From Flexithrix dorotheae DSM 6795 (GTDB lineage: Bacteria > Bacteroidota > Bacteroidia > Cytophagales > Flammeovirgaceae), in NCBI RefSeq assembly GCF_000379765.1, contig NZ_KB903437.1, positions 1 through 64,000 of the forward strand: a stretch of DNA of 64,000 nucleotides, given 5' to 3'. Numbering within the stretch: position 1 is the stretch's first letter; the number at the start of each line of letters is the position of its first letter. The position numbers and the translations under genes are program-made. Of the stretch, positions 26,501 through 34,649 are shown in pieces. Under the pieces are notes generated by a model. That model saw only the letters and a list, made by a program, of their open reading frames with translations. It searched no databases and was not told where the DNA came from.

Positions 26501-27087
26501 AATACATTTTGGGTATTGCCAAATGAAATCCCCCTTGTTAAACTTCCGCTTTTTTGCAGACCTGGAGTAGCAAATAATTCTTCCTTTTTATATACAACTT
26601 GCTCCTCTACCAAATCCTGAAATTTGTTTTTATAAAAACCTGTATCGAATGCTTCCTGAGATCGGTTATAATATTCTTTTGAAAAATTAATAGGAAAAAC
26701 CCTGTAAGATATTTGGATGGAATCTGGAAAATTTCCTTCTAATATTTCAGGATTTTTTATGTAGAGCAGGTTTGCATCCACATCATATTCTAAGGAAACC
26801 TCAGATAAAAGGTGCCTGACCTCAGGCCTTGAATCAATTATCTCCCAGGAATCAGGAACTAATGTTAGGGAATCCAACACAATTGGTTGGGTTTGGAACT
26901 TTACCCACCTGCTTCTTTTTAAATTTTCCTGTGCATAAGAAGCCCCATTATGGTAAAAGGTGAATATTAAATAAAGCAAAAGATATTTCCATAAGGCATT
27001 TTTTCGAACAAAATCACCTCCTTGTTCCTTCTGATTACTAAAAAATAGCTGGGATAACAATCGCTTAAAAAAAATATCTTGCACCAT
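23503..27087 (-). CDS. Large outer-membrane beta-barrel protein, SprA-like features
   Basis: This 1194-residue protein has an N-terminal export signal (hydrophobic core at about 33-46, cleavage near ASYAQ) preceded by an unusually long, charged leader of about 30 residues. The region after about residue 160 (GSLTRGISFGNTQNVFLNS, then LNLQLDGKLAEDLEIKASFSD) resembles a recurrent plug/barrel pattern in Bacteroidota outer-membrane proteins. Segments such as DYNTGEITFTN recall the T9SS translocon protein SprA, but the protein is half SprA's size and is not a clear orthologue. From about 550 onward, alternating aromatic strands indicate a barrel, and the last residues end in a phenylalanine (QVTALF), typical for BAM substrates. 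Function unknown: an outer-membrane channel or assembly protein is plausible. A GGAGG sequence inside the leader is followed by no in-frame start codon, so the upstream ATG was kept. Confidence 0.75.
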   Translation of the reverse strand: MVQDIFFKRLLSQLFFSNQKEQGGDFVRKNALWKYLLLYLIFTFYHNGASYAQENLKRSRWVKFQTQPIVLDSLTLVPDSWEIIDSRPEVRHLLSEVSLEYDVDANLLYIKNPEILEGNFPDSIQISYRVFPINFSKEYYNRSQEAFDTGFYKNKFQDLVEEQVVYKKEELFATPGLQKSGSLTRGISFGNTQNVFLNSALNLQLDGKLAEDLEIKASFSDQNVPFQPEGNTLQLQEFDKIFLELKHKNGALGAGDIVFKNGESEFLRYYKNVQGGQLAINLGEGNGKNSTSTEIGVAVAKGQFFSYQLNVIDGVSGPYKIYGPNNEKFIVIIANSEKVFLDGKMLKRGFNNDYVIDYNTGEITFTNKVLITKFSRVKIDFEYANQNYSRAILQGSHRQKINNLELFVSAYQEKDNKNEPLLFNLSDEDREILAEVGDSTHLALSTQSDTLEEFSPNRIIYTYVDTIVNRERFQNILIRAGEEDLPLLNSAFIEVGYGNGNYVLSQSTSNGRIYQWVAPENGIPQGNFEPGKILKAPDKKQMVTSGVKYYLGKEDYLFAEFAISNHNKNLFSELNKKDDTGRAFKVGYRNAGRNVNFLPEYKWVSGLDLEYNEKFFKPIDRFRPVEYNRYWSVNENNLAEDKILNAHIGIKKDDKNEINYQLGLRNRLGSVKGSQHHFIFNKSFKSIQVLSEVFLMDGNLAESRTQWEKINFDLSLQGYKVIPGYNFSREKNKVVSNQVDSIVYSANNFDQHSFYIKSNKKSKTKFNLNYDIRKDWLPIAGEFQNSSLGQIINFDLKRTVNRNQVSLNLTYRNLKYYSANDNNEETIMGRLDWSTSFLQKHIKSNLSVLTGSGRELKREFVYILVEPGRGTHTWRDENQDGIQDLNEFYLALNPEEMNYAKFFTPTDEYISAYTTLFNYRLNLESPQNWLNAGSFKSFFSRFSNISSILINNKISNDDLKQRFLPFLSQIPEESIISTSSNFRSSFFFNRKNPVYGLEFRIIKSINKQLLFSGFEERNVKEVSLSYRWNVKKKFNNKVEILKGENFNKSDFLLDRNYKISKYQIRPELSFQPSKSLRLTCYYIFKDKLNTALSNSEGEKANFHENGLSLRWIKAAQQSLVLGFKSIDIKYKGKENTAVGYQMLEALRPGQNFTWSANWIQKLTNGLQLNISYSGRKSPNVDIVHLGRMQVTALF

Positions 27088-27490
27088 TAGAATATCTCTA
27101 ACGATCAGATATCTCCTTAATTTTTTAGTTCTTTCATTACTTTATAGCATTAAGAAAAATGAAATGAAGATTCCGACATAAGCCTATTGAAATTATATAA
27201 TTCAGTGTTGATAATCTCTTTTGGCTGGAAATAATTTATTTTTTAGGGCATAAATACCTTCTTATGGCTGATTCAAATTGGTTTATAAATCTTATTTTTG
27301 TAAATAATAGATATAAAAATTTCACACTCTTTAATAATCTTTTTTTACAGGTTTAAATGGGAGTGTAATTCATACTAACAATTTGTGCTTGTGGGAAACT
27401 ACAAGTGCTAAAACAAAAAATTCTGAACTTATGGATTCCTCCATTTTTTCAGGATAATACTAGGTCAACATTTTTATAAAAACAAATTCA
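27088..27490. other. Divergent intergenic region upstream of oxyR
   Basis: About 400 bp of AT-rich DNA between two divergent genes, without an ORF. It contains a perfect -7 box TATTTTTG at 27293-27300, pointing at oxyR, but the -33 TTG is not at the right distance. Nothing else was recognised. Confidence 0.45.
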
Positions 27491-28432
27491 ATGGTTACAC
27501 TAATACAATTAGAGTATGTCATTGCTGTGGACACCTATCGCCATTTTGCTACTGCAGCCCAAAAATGTTTTGTAACCCAACCGACCCTCAGTATGCAAAT
27601 CAAAAAACTTGAGGAACAACTTGGGGTAATTATTTTTGATAGAAGCAGACATCCTGTTATTCCCACAGATATTGGCAGTAAAGTAATTGATCAGGCCAGA
27701 TTAATTCTTAGAGATACTGAAAAAATTAATGAAATTATTAATTCTTTTCAGGAGAAAATTACCGGAGAGCTTAAAATAGGAATTATCCCTACTTTGGCCC
27801 CATATCTCCTTCCAAAATTTATTGGTAATGTGGTGAGGAAATACCCGGGAATAAATATTCAAATAGAGGAGATTATCACAGAGGATATTGTAAAAAAACT
27901 TAAAACCGATCTATTAGATGTTGGTATTCTGGTTACTCCACTCAAAGATGCTGACATCACTGAATCTCCACTATTTTATGAAGAGATAAAGATATATGCC
28001 AACCAGGACCATGGTTTTTCTCAAAATGATGGTATTAATTTGAATGAAATCGCATCTCCTGATTTATGGATGCTTCATGAAGGACATTGTTTCCGGTCTC
28101 AGGTTATTAATCTTTGTTCCAATATTAATTCAACAGAAAATAACCTTCCATTTCAATATGAAAGTGGGTCCTTGGAAACTCTAAAAAAAATGGTGGATAC
28201 CGAAGGTGGATTTACCCTTTTACCTGAATTAGCTTTTAATGGACAAAATGATAACATCTACAGCCGGATAAAACATTTTAAAAACTTCAAACCATTGAGA
28301 GAGGTAAGTCTGGTAACCGTGAGGAACTATGCCAAATCAAATATTCTGAATATTTTATCGGATGAAATTTCCAAAGTTTTACCTAAGGAAATGTACGACA
28401 AAAAAAGAGGCATTGTAATAGAATGGCGGTAG
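27491..28432 (+). CDS. oxyR: Hydrogen peroxide sensor and LysR-type regulator OxyR
   Basis: A 313-residue LysR-family activator. The N-terminal winged helix (about 1-60, ATAAQKCFVTQPTLSMQIKKLE) binds DNA. The regulatory domain carries the redox pair Cys200 (EGHCFRSQ) and Cys209 (INLC), with the same nine-residue spacing as the peroxide-sensing pair of E. coli OxyR. In that family oxidation of these cysteines switches on catalase, peroxidase and iron-storage genes. No such target is next to it here, so it probably acts in trans. The upstream gene is divergent, the classical layout for LysR regulators, but it encodes a large barrel protein and need not be a target. Confidence 0.93.
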   Translation: MVTLIQLEYVIAVDTYRHFATAAQKCFVTQPTLSMQIKKLEEQLGVIIFDRSRHPVIPTDIGSKVIDQARLILRDTEKINEIINSFQEKITGELKIGIIPTLAPYLLPKFIGNVVRKYPGINIQIEEIITEDIVKKLKTDLLDVGILVTPLKDADITESPLFYEEIKIYANQDHGFSQNDGINLNEIASPDLWMLHEGHCFRSQVINLCSNINSTENNLPFQYESGSLETLKKMVDTEGGFTLLPELAFNGQNDNIYSRIKHFKNFKPLREVSLVTVRNYAKSNILNILSDEISKVLPKEMYDKKRGIVIEWR

Positions 28433-28490
28433 GGATAATCTTTATTTTTTTCCAATAATTCCCCTTAAACCAAACAATCCTTAATAATGA

Positions 28491-28522
28491 TTTAAAGCAT
28501 GGTCTAATATTTTATATATTTG
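28491..28522 (+). promoter_or_regulatory. Likely promoter of pyrH
   Basis: A perfect TATATTTG -7 element (28515-28522) lies 24 bp before the pyrH ATG. A TTT (instead of TTG) stands 21 nt upstream. The transcript would have a very short leader. Confidence 0.45.
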
Positions 28523-28546
28523 CGCAACTAGAATATAAGCAACTAT

Positions 28547-29254
28547 ATGAAGTACAAAAGAATTCTCTTAAAACTTAGTGGTGAGGCCCTGATGGGTGAC
28601 CAAAAATTCGGGATTGATTCTGAAAGGTTAGAAACATATGCCCTTGAAATTCAAAAAGTTGTAGAAAACGGAATCCAGATTGCGATTGTAATTGGAGGGG
28701 GAAATATCTACAGAGGAATACAGGCTGAAAAATCTGGAATTGACAGGGTTCAGGGTGATCATATGGGTATGTTAGCGACCGTAATTAATGGTATGGCCCT
28801 GCAAAGCGCATTAGAATCTCAAGGTATTTATACCCGTTTAATGTCGGGGATAAAAATGGATCAAATTTGCGAGACATTTATTAGAAGAAGAGCCGTAAGA
28901 CATTTAGAAAAAGGAAGAGTTGTAATCTTTGGAGCTGGAACTGGAAATCCATATTTTACTACTGATTCTGCCGCAAGTCTGAGAGCCATTGAAATTGAGG
29001 CAGATGTGGTGTTAAAAGGAACCAGAGTTGATGGTGTTTACTCTGCTGATCCCGAAAAAAACCCCGATGCTACAAGATTCACCACCATATCCTTCAAAGA
29101 TGTTTACCAAAAAGGATTAAACGTAATGGATATGACAGCTTTTACACTTTGTAAAGAAAATGATCTTCCAATCGTAGTTTTTGATATGAACAAGCCTGAT
29201 AACCTTAGAAGACTGGTTATGGGAGAGAAAGTCGGAACCTTAATTTCCATGTAA
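28547..29254 (+). CDS. pyrH: Uridylate kinase
   Basis: The 235-residue UMP kinase of the amino-acid-kinase fold phosphorylates UMP to UDP with ATP. Diagnostic motifs are [10 protein letters not shown] at the N-terminus, [10 protein letters not shown] (about 48-57), the [16 protein letters not shown] stretch and [13 protein letters not shown] (about 136-148). Length is standard. In many bacteria it lies in an rpsB-tsf-pyrH-frr cluster. Here only frr follows, and a strong terminator stands between the two. Confidence 0.97.
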   Translation: MKYKRILLKLSGEALMGDQKFGIDSERLETYALEIQKVVENGIQIAIVIGGGNIYRGIQAEKSGIDRVQGDHMGMLATVINGMALQSALESQGIYTRLMSGIKMDQICETFIRRRAVRHLEKGRVVIFGAGTGNPYFTTDSAASLRAIEIEADVVLKGTRVDGVYSADPEKNPDATRFTTISFKDVYQKGLNVMDMTAFTLCKENDLPIVVFDMNKPDNLRRLVMGEKVGTLISM

Positions 29255-29286
29255 TTCAACACTCATTTAATAATACTATTGTTCTT

Positions 29287-29328
29287 AAAAAAAAGCCTTT
29301 GCAATAAACTTGCAAAGGCTTTTTTTTA
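29287..29328 (+). terminator. Strong terminator between pyrH and frr
   Basis: GCCTTTGCAA and TTGCAAAGGC form a 10-bp stem, flanked by A8 and T8 runs that extend it further. It may also work on the minus strand. Confidence 0.93.
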
Positions 29329-29471
29329 ATTGAATTTTGGTTTTTATTGCAATCATTATTAATAAAATATAAAATAAGACCGATAACCAAAAAGTGGGGA
29401 TGCTAAATTTTTGCTTTCAGATAAAAGCCTTAATTTTATAGCAAAAAAATTAATTAACCATTCTAAATATT

Positions 29472-30032
29472 ATGGAAGATATAGATTTTTATCTTGAAGA
29501 GGCAGAAGAATCGATGAGTAAAGCCATAGAGCATACAGATCATGAACTTTCAAAAATTCGTGCTGGAAAAGCCATGCCATCTCTGGTAGACGGGATAATG
29601 GTAGAATATTATGGAAGTCCAACTCCCCTTAGCCAGGTAGCCAGTATTAATACGCCTGATGCCAGAACGCTTACCATTAAACCATGGGAAAAAAACCTAC
29701 TTTCCGAAATTGAAAAAGCGATAATGAATAGTGACCTGGGCCTTAACCCTCAAAATGACGGTGAAATTATTCGTTTAAACATCCCTGTACTCACTGAGGA
29801 AAGAAGAATAGATTTGGTAAAACAAGCCAAACACGAAGCAGAGCATGGAAAAATTAGCATTCGAAATATTAGAAAAGACGCTAATGACCATATTAAAAAA
29901 CTTTTAAAAGAGGGTGTTTCTGAGGATGCAGTAAAAAATGCGGAAATGGACGTTCAGGAAATTACCGATAAATTCATCAAAAAAATTGATGATTTATTCG
30001 CCAAAAAAGAAAAGGACATCATGACAGTTTAA
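29472..30032 (+). CDS. frr: Ribosome recycling factor
   Basis: A 186-residue protein that, with EF-G, splits the post-termination ribosome. The family sequence is intact: [17 protein letters not shown] near the start, [27 protein letters not shown], and the C-terminal three-helix bundle with [13 protein letters not shown]. Length is standard. Downstream of pyrH by 217 bp, but separated from it by the terminator at 29287-29328, so it probably has its own promoter (none clear). Confidence 0.97.
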   Translation: MEDIDFYLEEAEESMSKAIEHTDHELSKIRAGKAMPSLVDGIMVEYYGSPTPLSQVASINTPDARTLTIKPWEKNLLSEIEKAIMNSDLGLNPQNDGEIIRLNIPVLTEERRIDLVKQAKHEAEHGKISIRNIRKDANDHIKKLLKEGVSEDAVKNAEMDVQEITDKFIKKIDDLFAKKEKDIMTV

Positions 30033-30046
30033 TGACTTAATCAATA

Positions 30047-30090
30047 ATCAAAAAAGGCTGAGAAATTTCATTTCTCAGCCTTTTTTGATT
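30047..30090. terminator. Bidirectional terminator between frr and the M28 peptidase
   Basis: ATCAAAAAAGGCTGAGAAA pairs with TTTCTCAGCCTTTTTTGAT around a tiny loop, giving a stem of about 19 bp with U-tracts on both strands, between two convergent genes. Confidence 0.93.
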
Positions 30091-30100
30091 TTAATCTTTC

Positions 30101-31657
30101 CTATTCATTAGGTTCCTTATCCACAACTAACCTTTTTTCTCTGTTGGCAATCTCCCAGGCCGTATTATAAATAAGCCTGGCTCTGTTTTCCATTACCTCA
30201 AAATTAATTTTTTCTATTGTATCAGTGGGCCTGTGGTAATCATCATGGGTTCCGTTGAAATAAAAAATTACAGGTATTCCATGTTTTGCAAAATTGTAAT
30301 GATCTGACCGGTAATAAAATCTGTTTGGATCATCCTTAGAGTTATATTTATAATCCATGAGAAAATCCGGAGCATATTTTTTTGCAACTTCCGCACTCAG
30401 ATTGTGTAATTCGCTTGAGAGCATATCCGAACCTATGATATACACATAATTAGGTTTATCTTCATGCTCCTTATCTACTCGACCTACCATATCAATATTT
30501 AAGTTGCAAACTGTATTTTCTAACTTAAATATAGGGTTTTCAGAATAATATCTTGAACCCAGTAATCCTTTTTCCTCACCAGTTACAGTCATAAATAATA
30601 TACTTCTTTCGGGGCCATTTCCGTTCTTTTTAGCTTTAGAAAATGCCTCAGCCAACTCCAATACTGTTACTGTTCCCGAACCATCATCATCAGCTCCATT
30701 ATTTATTTCATCCCCACTAACTCCAATATGATCATAATGAGAAGTAATTACAATGACTTCCTCCTTTTTAGAACCTCCCTCCAAATATCCTAATACATTT
30801 TCAGTCCGAACCTCCTCATTGGTTCTTTTTACCGTAACCGTTATTTCATTATTTAAACTTCCAGCAGAACTCCCTTTTTTAAGGGAAATTTTATTTACCG
30901 TTTTTTCGAATTTTTTTGTGCTCACTCCTAATAATTCTGCTGCTTTGGTAGAAGTGGTAAAAAATATTCCTGTTCCTTCTGTTGGGTTATCAAATGAAAG
31001 AGAAGGTCTCCCACCGTATTTTTGCATCATTTTGCTTCTGCCATCAAATTGATTTTCATCCTCCATTATAAAAAATACCGCCCTGGCTCCCTTTTCTTTA
31101 GCAGTTTCAATTTTGCTAAATGGATTAAAGCCATTCGATTTTTTTTCTCCTTCCTCGCCATCTGCTTTTGGTTCTCCATCTAATACCAAAACGATTTTTC
31201 CATTGACATCCAAATCCTTATAATCGGAATACTCCTCTCCATCCAGCCCGTAGCCGGCAAAAACTAATTCCAAGGTTTCATTGTCGAATTGAAAACTACC
31301 GTATGGAAAATAATCTTCGTAAAGCGCAAATTCTTTTTCAGAATTAGATAATTTAATTTCTCCCCAGGTAGATTTATATAAGGTAAAAGTTTGAAAAAAT
31401 GGATTTTCAGCATCCTTCACAGGACCTTCCAGACCTATTTCCTTAAAATAATTGGAGATATACTCCGCAGCTATTTTTTGTCCTTTTTCTCCTGTTTCCC
31501 TCCCTTCAAACTCATCGGAGGCTATCACAGAAAGATGTCCTTTCAAATCTTCTGCGGTTATGGTATTCTCAAATTTACTTCTTGCTTCTTCCTGAGCAAA
31601 TAAGTTTAACTGGAATACCAATAAAAAGATTGTTGTAATTGTTGTAAGTTGTTTCAT
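30101..31657 (-). CDS. Secreted M28-family metallopeptidase with PA domain
   Basis: A 518-residue zinc aminopeptidase exported by an N-terminal signal peptide (to NLFAQ). A protease-associated (PA) domain lies at about 130-250. The catalytic domain carries the two-zinc ligands: SHYDHIG and NGADDDGSGT (His and bridging Asp), GEEKGLLGS (catalytic and ligand Glu), NIDMVGR (Asp), and the final His in THDDYHRPTD. Such enzymes trim amino acids from peptides in the periplasm or outside. There is no T9SS domain at the C-terminus, so it is probably periplasmic. It is a single-gene unit ending at a shared terminator. Confidence 0.93.
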   Translation of the reverse strand: MKQLTTITTIFLLVFQLNLFAQEEARSKFENTITAEDLKGHLSVIASDEFEGRETGEKGQKIAAEYISNYFKEIGLEGPVKDAENPFFQTFTLYKSTWGEIKLSNSEKEFALYEDYFPYGSFQFDNETLELVFAGYGLDGEEYSDYKDLDVNGKIVLVLDGEPKADGEEGEKKSNGFNPFSKIETAKEKGARAVFFIMEDENQFDGRSKMMQKYGGRPSLSFDNPTEGTGIFFTTSTKAAELLGVSTKKFEKTVNKISLKKGSSAGSLNNEITVTVKRTNEEVRTENVLGYLEGGSKKEEVIVITSHYDHIGVSGDEINNGADDDGSGTVTVLELAEAFSKAKKNGNGPERSILFMTVTGEEKGLLGSRYYSENPIFKLENTVCNLNIDMVGRVDKEHEDKPNYVYIIGSDMLSSELHNLSAEVAKKYAPDFLMDYKYNSKDDPNRFYYRSDHYNFAKHGIPVIFYFNGTHDDYHRPTDTIEKINFEVMENRARLIYNTAWEIANREKRLVVDKEPNE

Positions 31658-31847
31658 ATGTGTAAATTTTGTAATTGTATTGATAATAGATTTTGAGAGA
31701 AAGAACTGGTAAACAAAAAATTCCTCTTACACTTCTCATGACTTATTTCAGCCCAACTATTATCTTTAAATTTTAAAATTTGCCAAAAGCAAATTAATCG
31801 ACCAAAAATCGTATTTTTTCGGCTGTTCATGAAATAAAAATTCCATA

Positions 31848-32330
31848 ATGATAAAAATAGATAAATTATTGGTAGAAAAAGTTATTGGTGAAGCACAAAC
31901 ATCTGAAAGAAAAAGGAAAAATTTCAATTTTCATCAGACAAGCCAGGACAGTATTCACAGGATGTTGAATGCCATGGAGCCCGGTACTTATGTAGCACCA
32001 CACAAACATGAAAATCCTGATAAAAGAGAGGCTTTCATAATTTTGAAGGGAAAAATTTTAGTGGTAGAATTCTCTGAAAATGGTGATATTACGAATCATT
32101 TAATATTGGATGCCTCATCTGATAATTTTGGAGCAGAAATTAGTCCTGGGACTTACCACACCCTGATTTCCCTCGAAAAGGGCTCGATATTATATGAACT
32201 AAAAGACGGGCCCTGGGATCCTGGAACTGATAAAAACTTTGCTCCCTGGGCACCTTTGGAAGGGGAAAAAGGTAGCGCATTATTTATCGAAAGCATTTTG
32301 GGTAAATTGAATGTAAATCTATGCGAATAA
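31848..32330 (+). CDS. WbuC-family cupin
   Basis: A 160-residue cytoplasmic cupin. The metal-binding pattern APHKHENP-x-KREAF and the later GTYHTL match the WbuC family, named from O-antigen clusters, whose reaction is not firmly known. Here it is not in a polysaccharide cluster: neighbours are a peptidase and a DUF2911 protein. The start is the first ATG after a stop and gives the usual family length. A sugar-nucleotide or small-molecule role would be a guess. Confidence 0.8.
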   Translation: MIKIDKLLVEKVIGEAQTSERKRKNFNFHQTSQDSIHRMLNAMEPGTYVAPHKHENPDKREAFIILKGKILVVEFSENGDITNHLILDASSDNFGAEISPGTYHTLISLEKGSILYELKDGPWDPGTDKNFAPWAPLEGEKGSALFIESILGKLNVNLCE

Positions 32331-32480
32331 ACCCTGGTGTAACCATAACCAAGTTATTGATTATTTGATTTACCTTCACCAAAAGATTGTAACAATTAAA
32401 AACTTTGTAGCCAAAACACTAGAAATTATTTTATCGAATTAGAGAATTATACAAACACGCATTTTATACACAACTTAGAC

Positions 32481-33032
32481 ATGAGAGTAAATTTTTTGAG
32501 CTTATTTTCAATCCTGTTTTTTTCAATTTTTGTTTTTCAAATCTGTTATTCCCAGCAATCTAACCCCAAAAAAAGAAGAAGTGAGGTTGGACTTGCTAAC
32601 ATTAATAAAGGTGATTTTTACGCTAAAATCACTTATGGAAGGGCTCACATGAAATATGAAGCCTCCTATCCATTTGGTTACAATGTGCCATGGAGGAAAT
32701 TATGGAGAACGGGAGATGATGACGCAACGGAATTAACTATTACGAAAAATGTGAAAATTGGAGATCAGATACTGGAGGCTGGAACTTACGCCCTGTTTAC
32801 CATACCAGATACTGCCGAATGGACCATTATTTTTAATGATATTCCAGGGCAGTGGGGACTCTACAAATACAACCCTAGTCATGATGTATTAAGAACTAAA
32901 GTACCTGTTTATAAGGCTCCTGGTCAGTTTCGTACCCTTACCTTATTTTTTGAGGAGTCTAAATTGGGAGTGGATTTATTTATTGTTTGGGATAAAACTT
33001 CTATTAGAATTCCAATGGAATTTATTCCTTAA
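32481..33032 (+). CDS. DUF2911 family secreted protein
   Basis: A 183-residue protein with a signal peptide (cleavage near CYSQQ) and one DUF2911 domain: YGRAHMKYEASYPFGY, then WRTGDDDATELTI and GTYALFTIPD. The family is widespread in Bacteroidota, often paralogous in one genome, and has no known reaction. It ends 9 bp before the stop codon of the convergent membrane-protein gene, with no obvious terminator in between. Confidence 0.85.
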   Translation: MRVNFLSLFSILFFSIFVFQICYSQQSNPKKRRSEVGLANINKGDFYAKITYGRAHMKYEASYPFGYNVPWRKLWRTGDDDATELTITKNVKIGDQILEAGTYALFTIPDTAEWTIIFNDIPGQWGLYKYNPSHDVLRTKVPVYKAPGQFRTLTLFFEESKLGVDLFIVWDKTSIRIPMEFIP

Positions 33033-33041
33033 TGAATAGTT

Positions 33042-34388
33042 TTAGTTGGCATAAGCGATTATCCTTTTCTTTTTTTTCTTTCCTGGCTTTTTAACCCTTT
33101 CTCCTTTAAGGATAATAATTAATGCCATGGCAAAAAAGGGTAGTAATGGAATTTTAAACCTTGCCAAAGCACCAAAATTAAGGCTCATAAACCCTACTAT
33201 ATAGCCAAGTAAAAGTGTAAAAACGATGCATAAAATTACCTCTGGATTGGAAAAGAATTTACCCACAAATTTCAATGGTCCTGACCTGACCAGGATAAAA
33301 AGAGTCACCAGTAAAAAGGCTAAACTTTCAAAAGCAGTCATCAGCATTACCGGACTGCCTACTTCCCATAAATAAGGCCTGAACAAGGTAACATTAATAC
33401 TCTCTGGAGCTTTTTTTAGAATCCCTACAGGTGTATATTCAATAGTTCCAAGAGAATAAGTAGAACCTGATTCTCTGCTTCCATGGTCTGTATGAAAACC
33501 GCCTATTCTATGAGTTACCGATTCTACTGAGTTGTATTTCACGCTATTCGCAGCAAGGTTGGTAATGGCAAAATAACCAAATAATACTATTAGAGAGATT
33601 AAAACTGGGATGCTCACAAATTTTAATACTGGATTGTTTATACTTCCCTTGAGTTTTAGATATACCCAAATAAGCATAGCTGGCAAAAATGTAAATAATA
33701 TATAGACTTTTAAGCCGCTGATTACCCAGACAGCAAAATAGACTACTATAAAATTTTTTATTTTCCCGTTTTTTTTAGAAAAAAAAGAAATTGAAGCGTG
33801 TGTAAAAAAACCCAAAGCTCCAAGGGTAATGGTATCCTTCATAAGGCCTGAGCCCCAAAACACTAATGAGGGAATGGCAAAAATAGCGAGTGCAAACTCG
33901 AAGGTTAATTTGGGATAAATTAAAAGAAAAGCCTGGTATAATTTCCAGGTGCCTAAAAAGGCAAAAAAAGCGAATAGGTAGGAGGAGGCCAGAAAAGATC
34001 CAAAACTCAAAAAACCAGCAATTACTGCCATTCTAGATAAAAACCATTCCTCTCCAGACCTGAAAAAGGACGTTCTATAAGTATACTTTACAGTATCGAA
34101 GGTGTAATCACCAGCATCTAAAAAGTATATTTTTAAACCAAGAGAAAAGTCCTCACCAAAGGCTTCCATTACCACCTTTGCCGCATTGAAATAGTTAAAC
34201 GTATCACCTCCTCCGTAGTAAAACTGGTAAATCAATCCAAAAACCGTTGCTCCTATAAGCTTTAACACCAGAGCAGGAATGAAATATTTTCTGTTTTTTT
34301 TATTCGTAAATACTCCTCTGATCAGAAAGGCAATAACCACCAATATGATAAAATAAAGCGGACCAAGAAATGCATCAATTAAGGCCAT
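33042..34388 (-). CDS. Polytopic membrane protein, polysaccharide-polymerase-like
   Basis: A 448-residue integral membrane protein with about ten helices (from residue 5 to the basic C-terminal tail GKKKKKRII). A large loop after the second helix holds YYGGGDTFNYFNAAK and a stretch rich in Tyr, Asp and Phe, and the middle contains FWGSGLMKDTITLGALGFF. This arrangement recalls EpsG/Wzy-type polymerases or GT-C glycosyltransferases of Bacteroidota, but no catalytic residue can be assigned. Family call is tentative. It is convergent with the DUF2911 gene and divergent from the hydrolase-OsmC gene. Confidence 0.65.
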   Translation of the reverse strand: MALIDAFLGPLYFIILVVIAFLIRGVFTNKKNRKYFIPALVLKLIGATVFGLIYQFYYGGGDTFNYFNAAKVVMEAFGEDFSLGLKIYFLDAGDYTFDTVKYTYRTSFFRSGEEWFLSRMAVIAGFLSFGSFLASSYLFAFFAFLGTWKLYQAFLLIYPKLTFEFALAIFAIPSLVFWGSGLMKDTITLGALGFFTHASISFFSKKNGKIKNFIVVYFAVWVISGLKVYILFTFLPAMLIWVYLKLKGSINNPVLKFVSIPVLISLIVLFGYFAITNLAANSVKYNSVESVTHRIGGFHTDHGSRESGSTYSLGTIEYTPVGILKKAPESINVTLFRPYLWEVGSPVMLMTAFESLAFLLVTLFILVRSGPLKFVGKFFSNPEVILCIVFTLLLGYIVGFMSLNFGALARFKIPLLPFFAMALIIILKGERVKKPGKKKKKRIIAYAN

Positions 34389-34649
34389 TTACAAAAAGTT
34401 AAAAAAATACCGGTTGTTTTAAAACTATGCTGTATAAACTCAACCAAGATAATTAATTAAAGGGTTTACCCCTTTTTTATTTTATTATTTTTATTAGAAT
34501 CTGATATTAATCTTTCCAAAATTCCTGAAGGGATGGACGATAGGATAAAAACAGAAACTCAATTTTTTAGAATTATTTTAATGTTTTACTTGTTTCAGCC
34601 AAACCATAAGGAATGCTCTTTTCCTCAAATTAATTGAATTTTTTAATCC

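Noticed and set aside
34455-34480. Hairpin AAAGGG/CCCTTT followed by T-run as a terminator
   Set aside because: It lies between two divergent genes where nothing rightward needs to end, the stem is only six pairs, and the region is a promoter gap.
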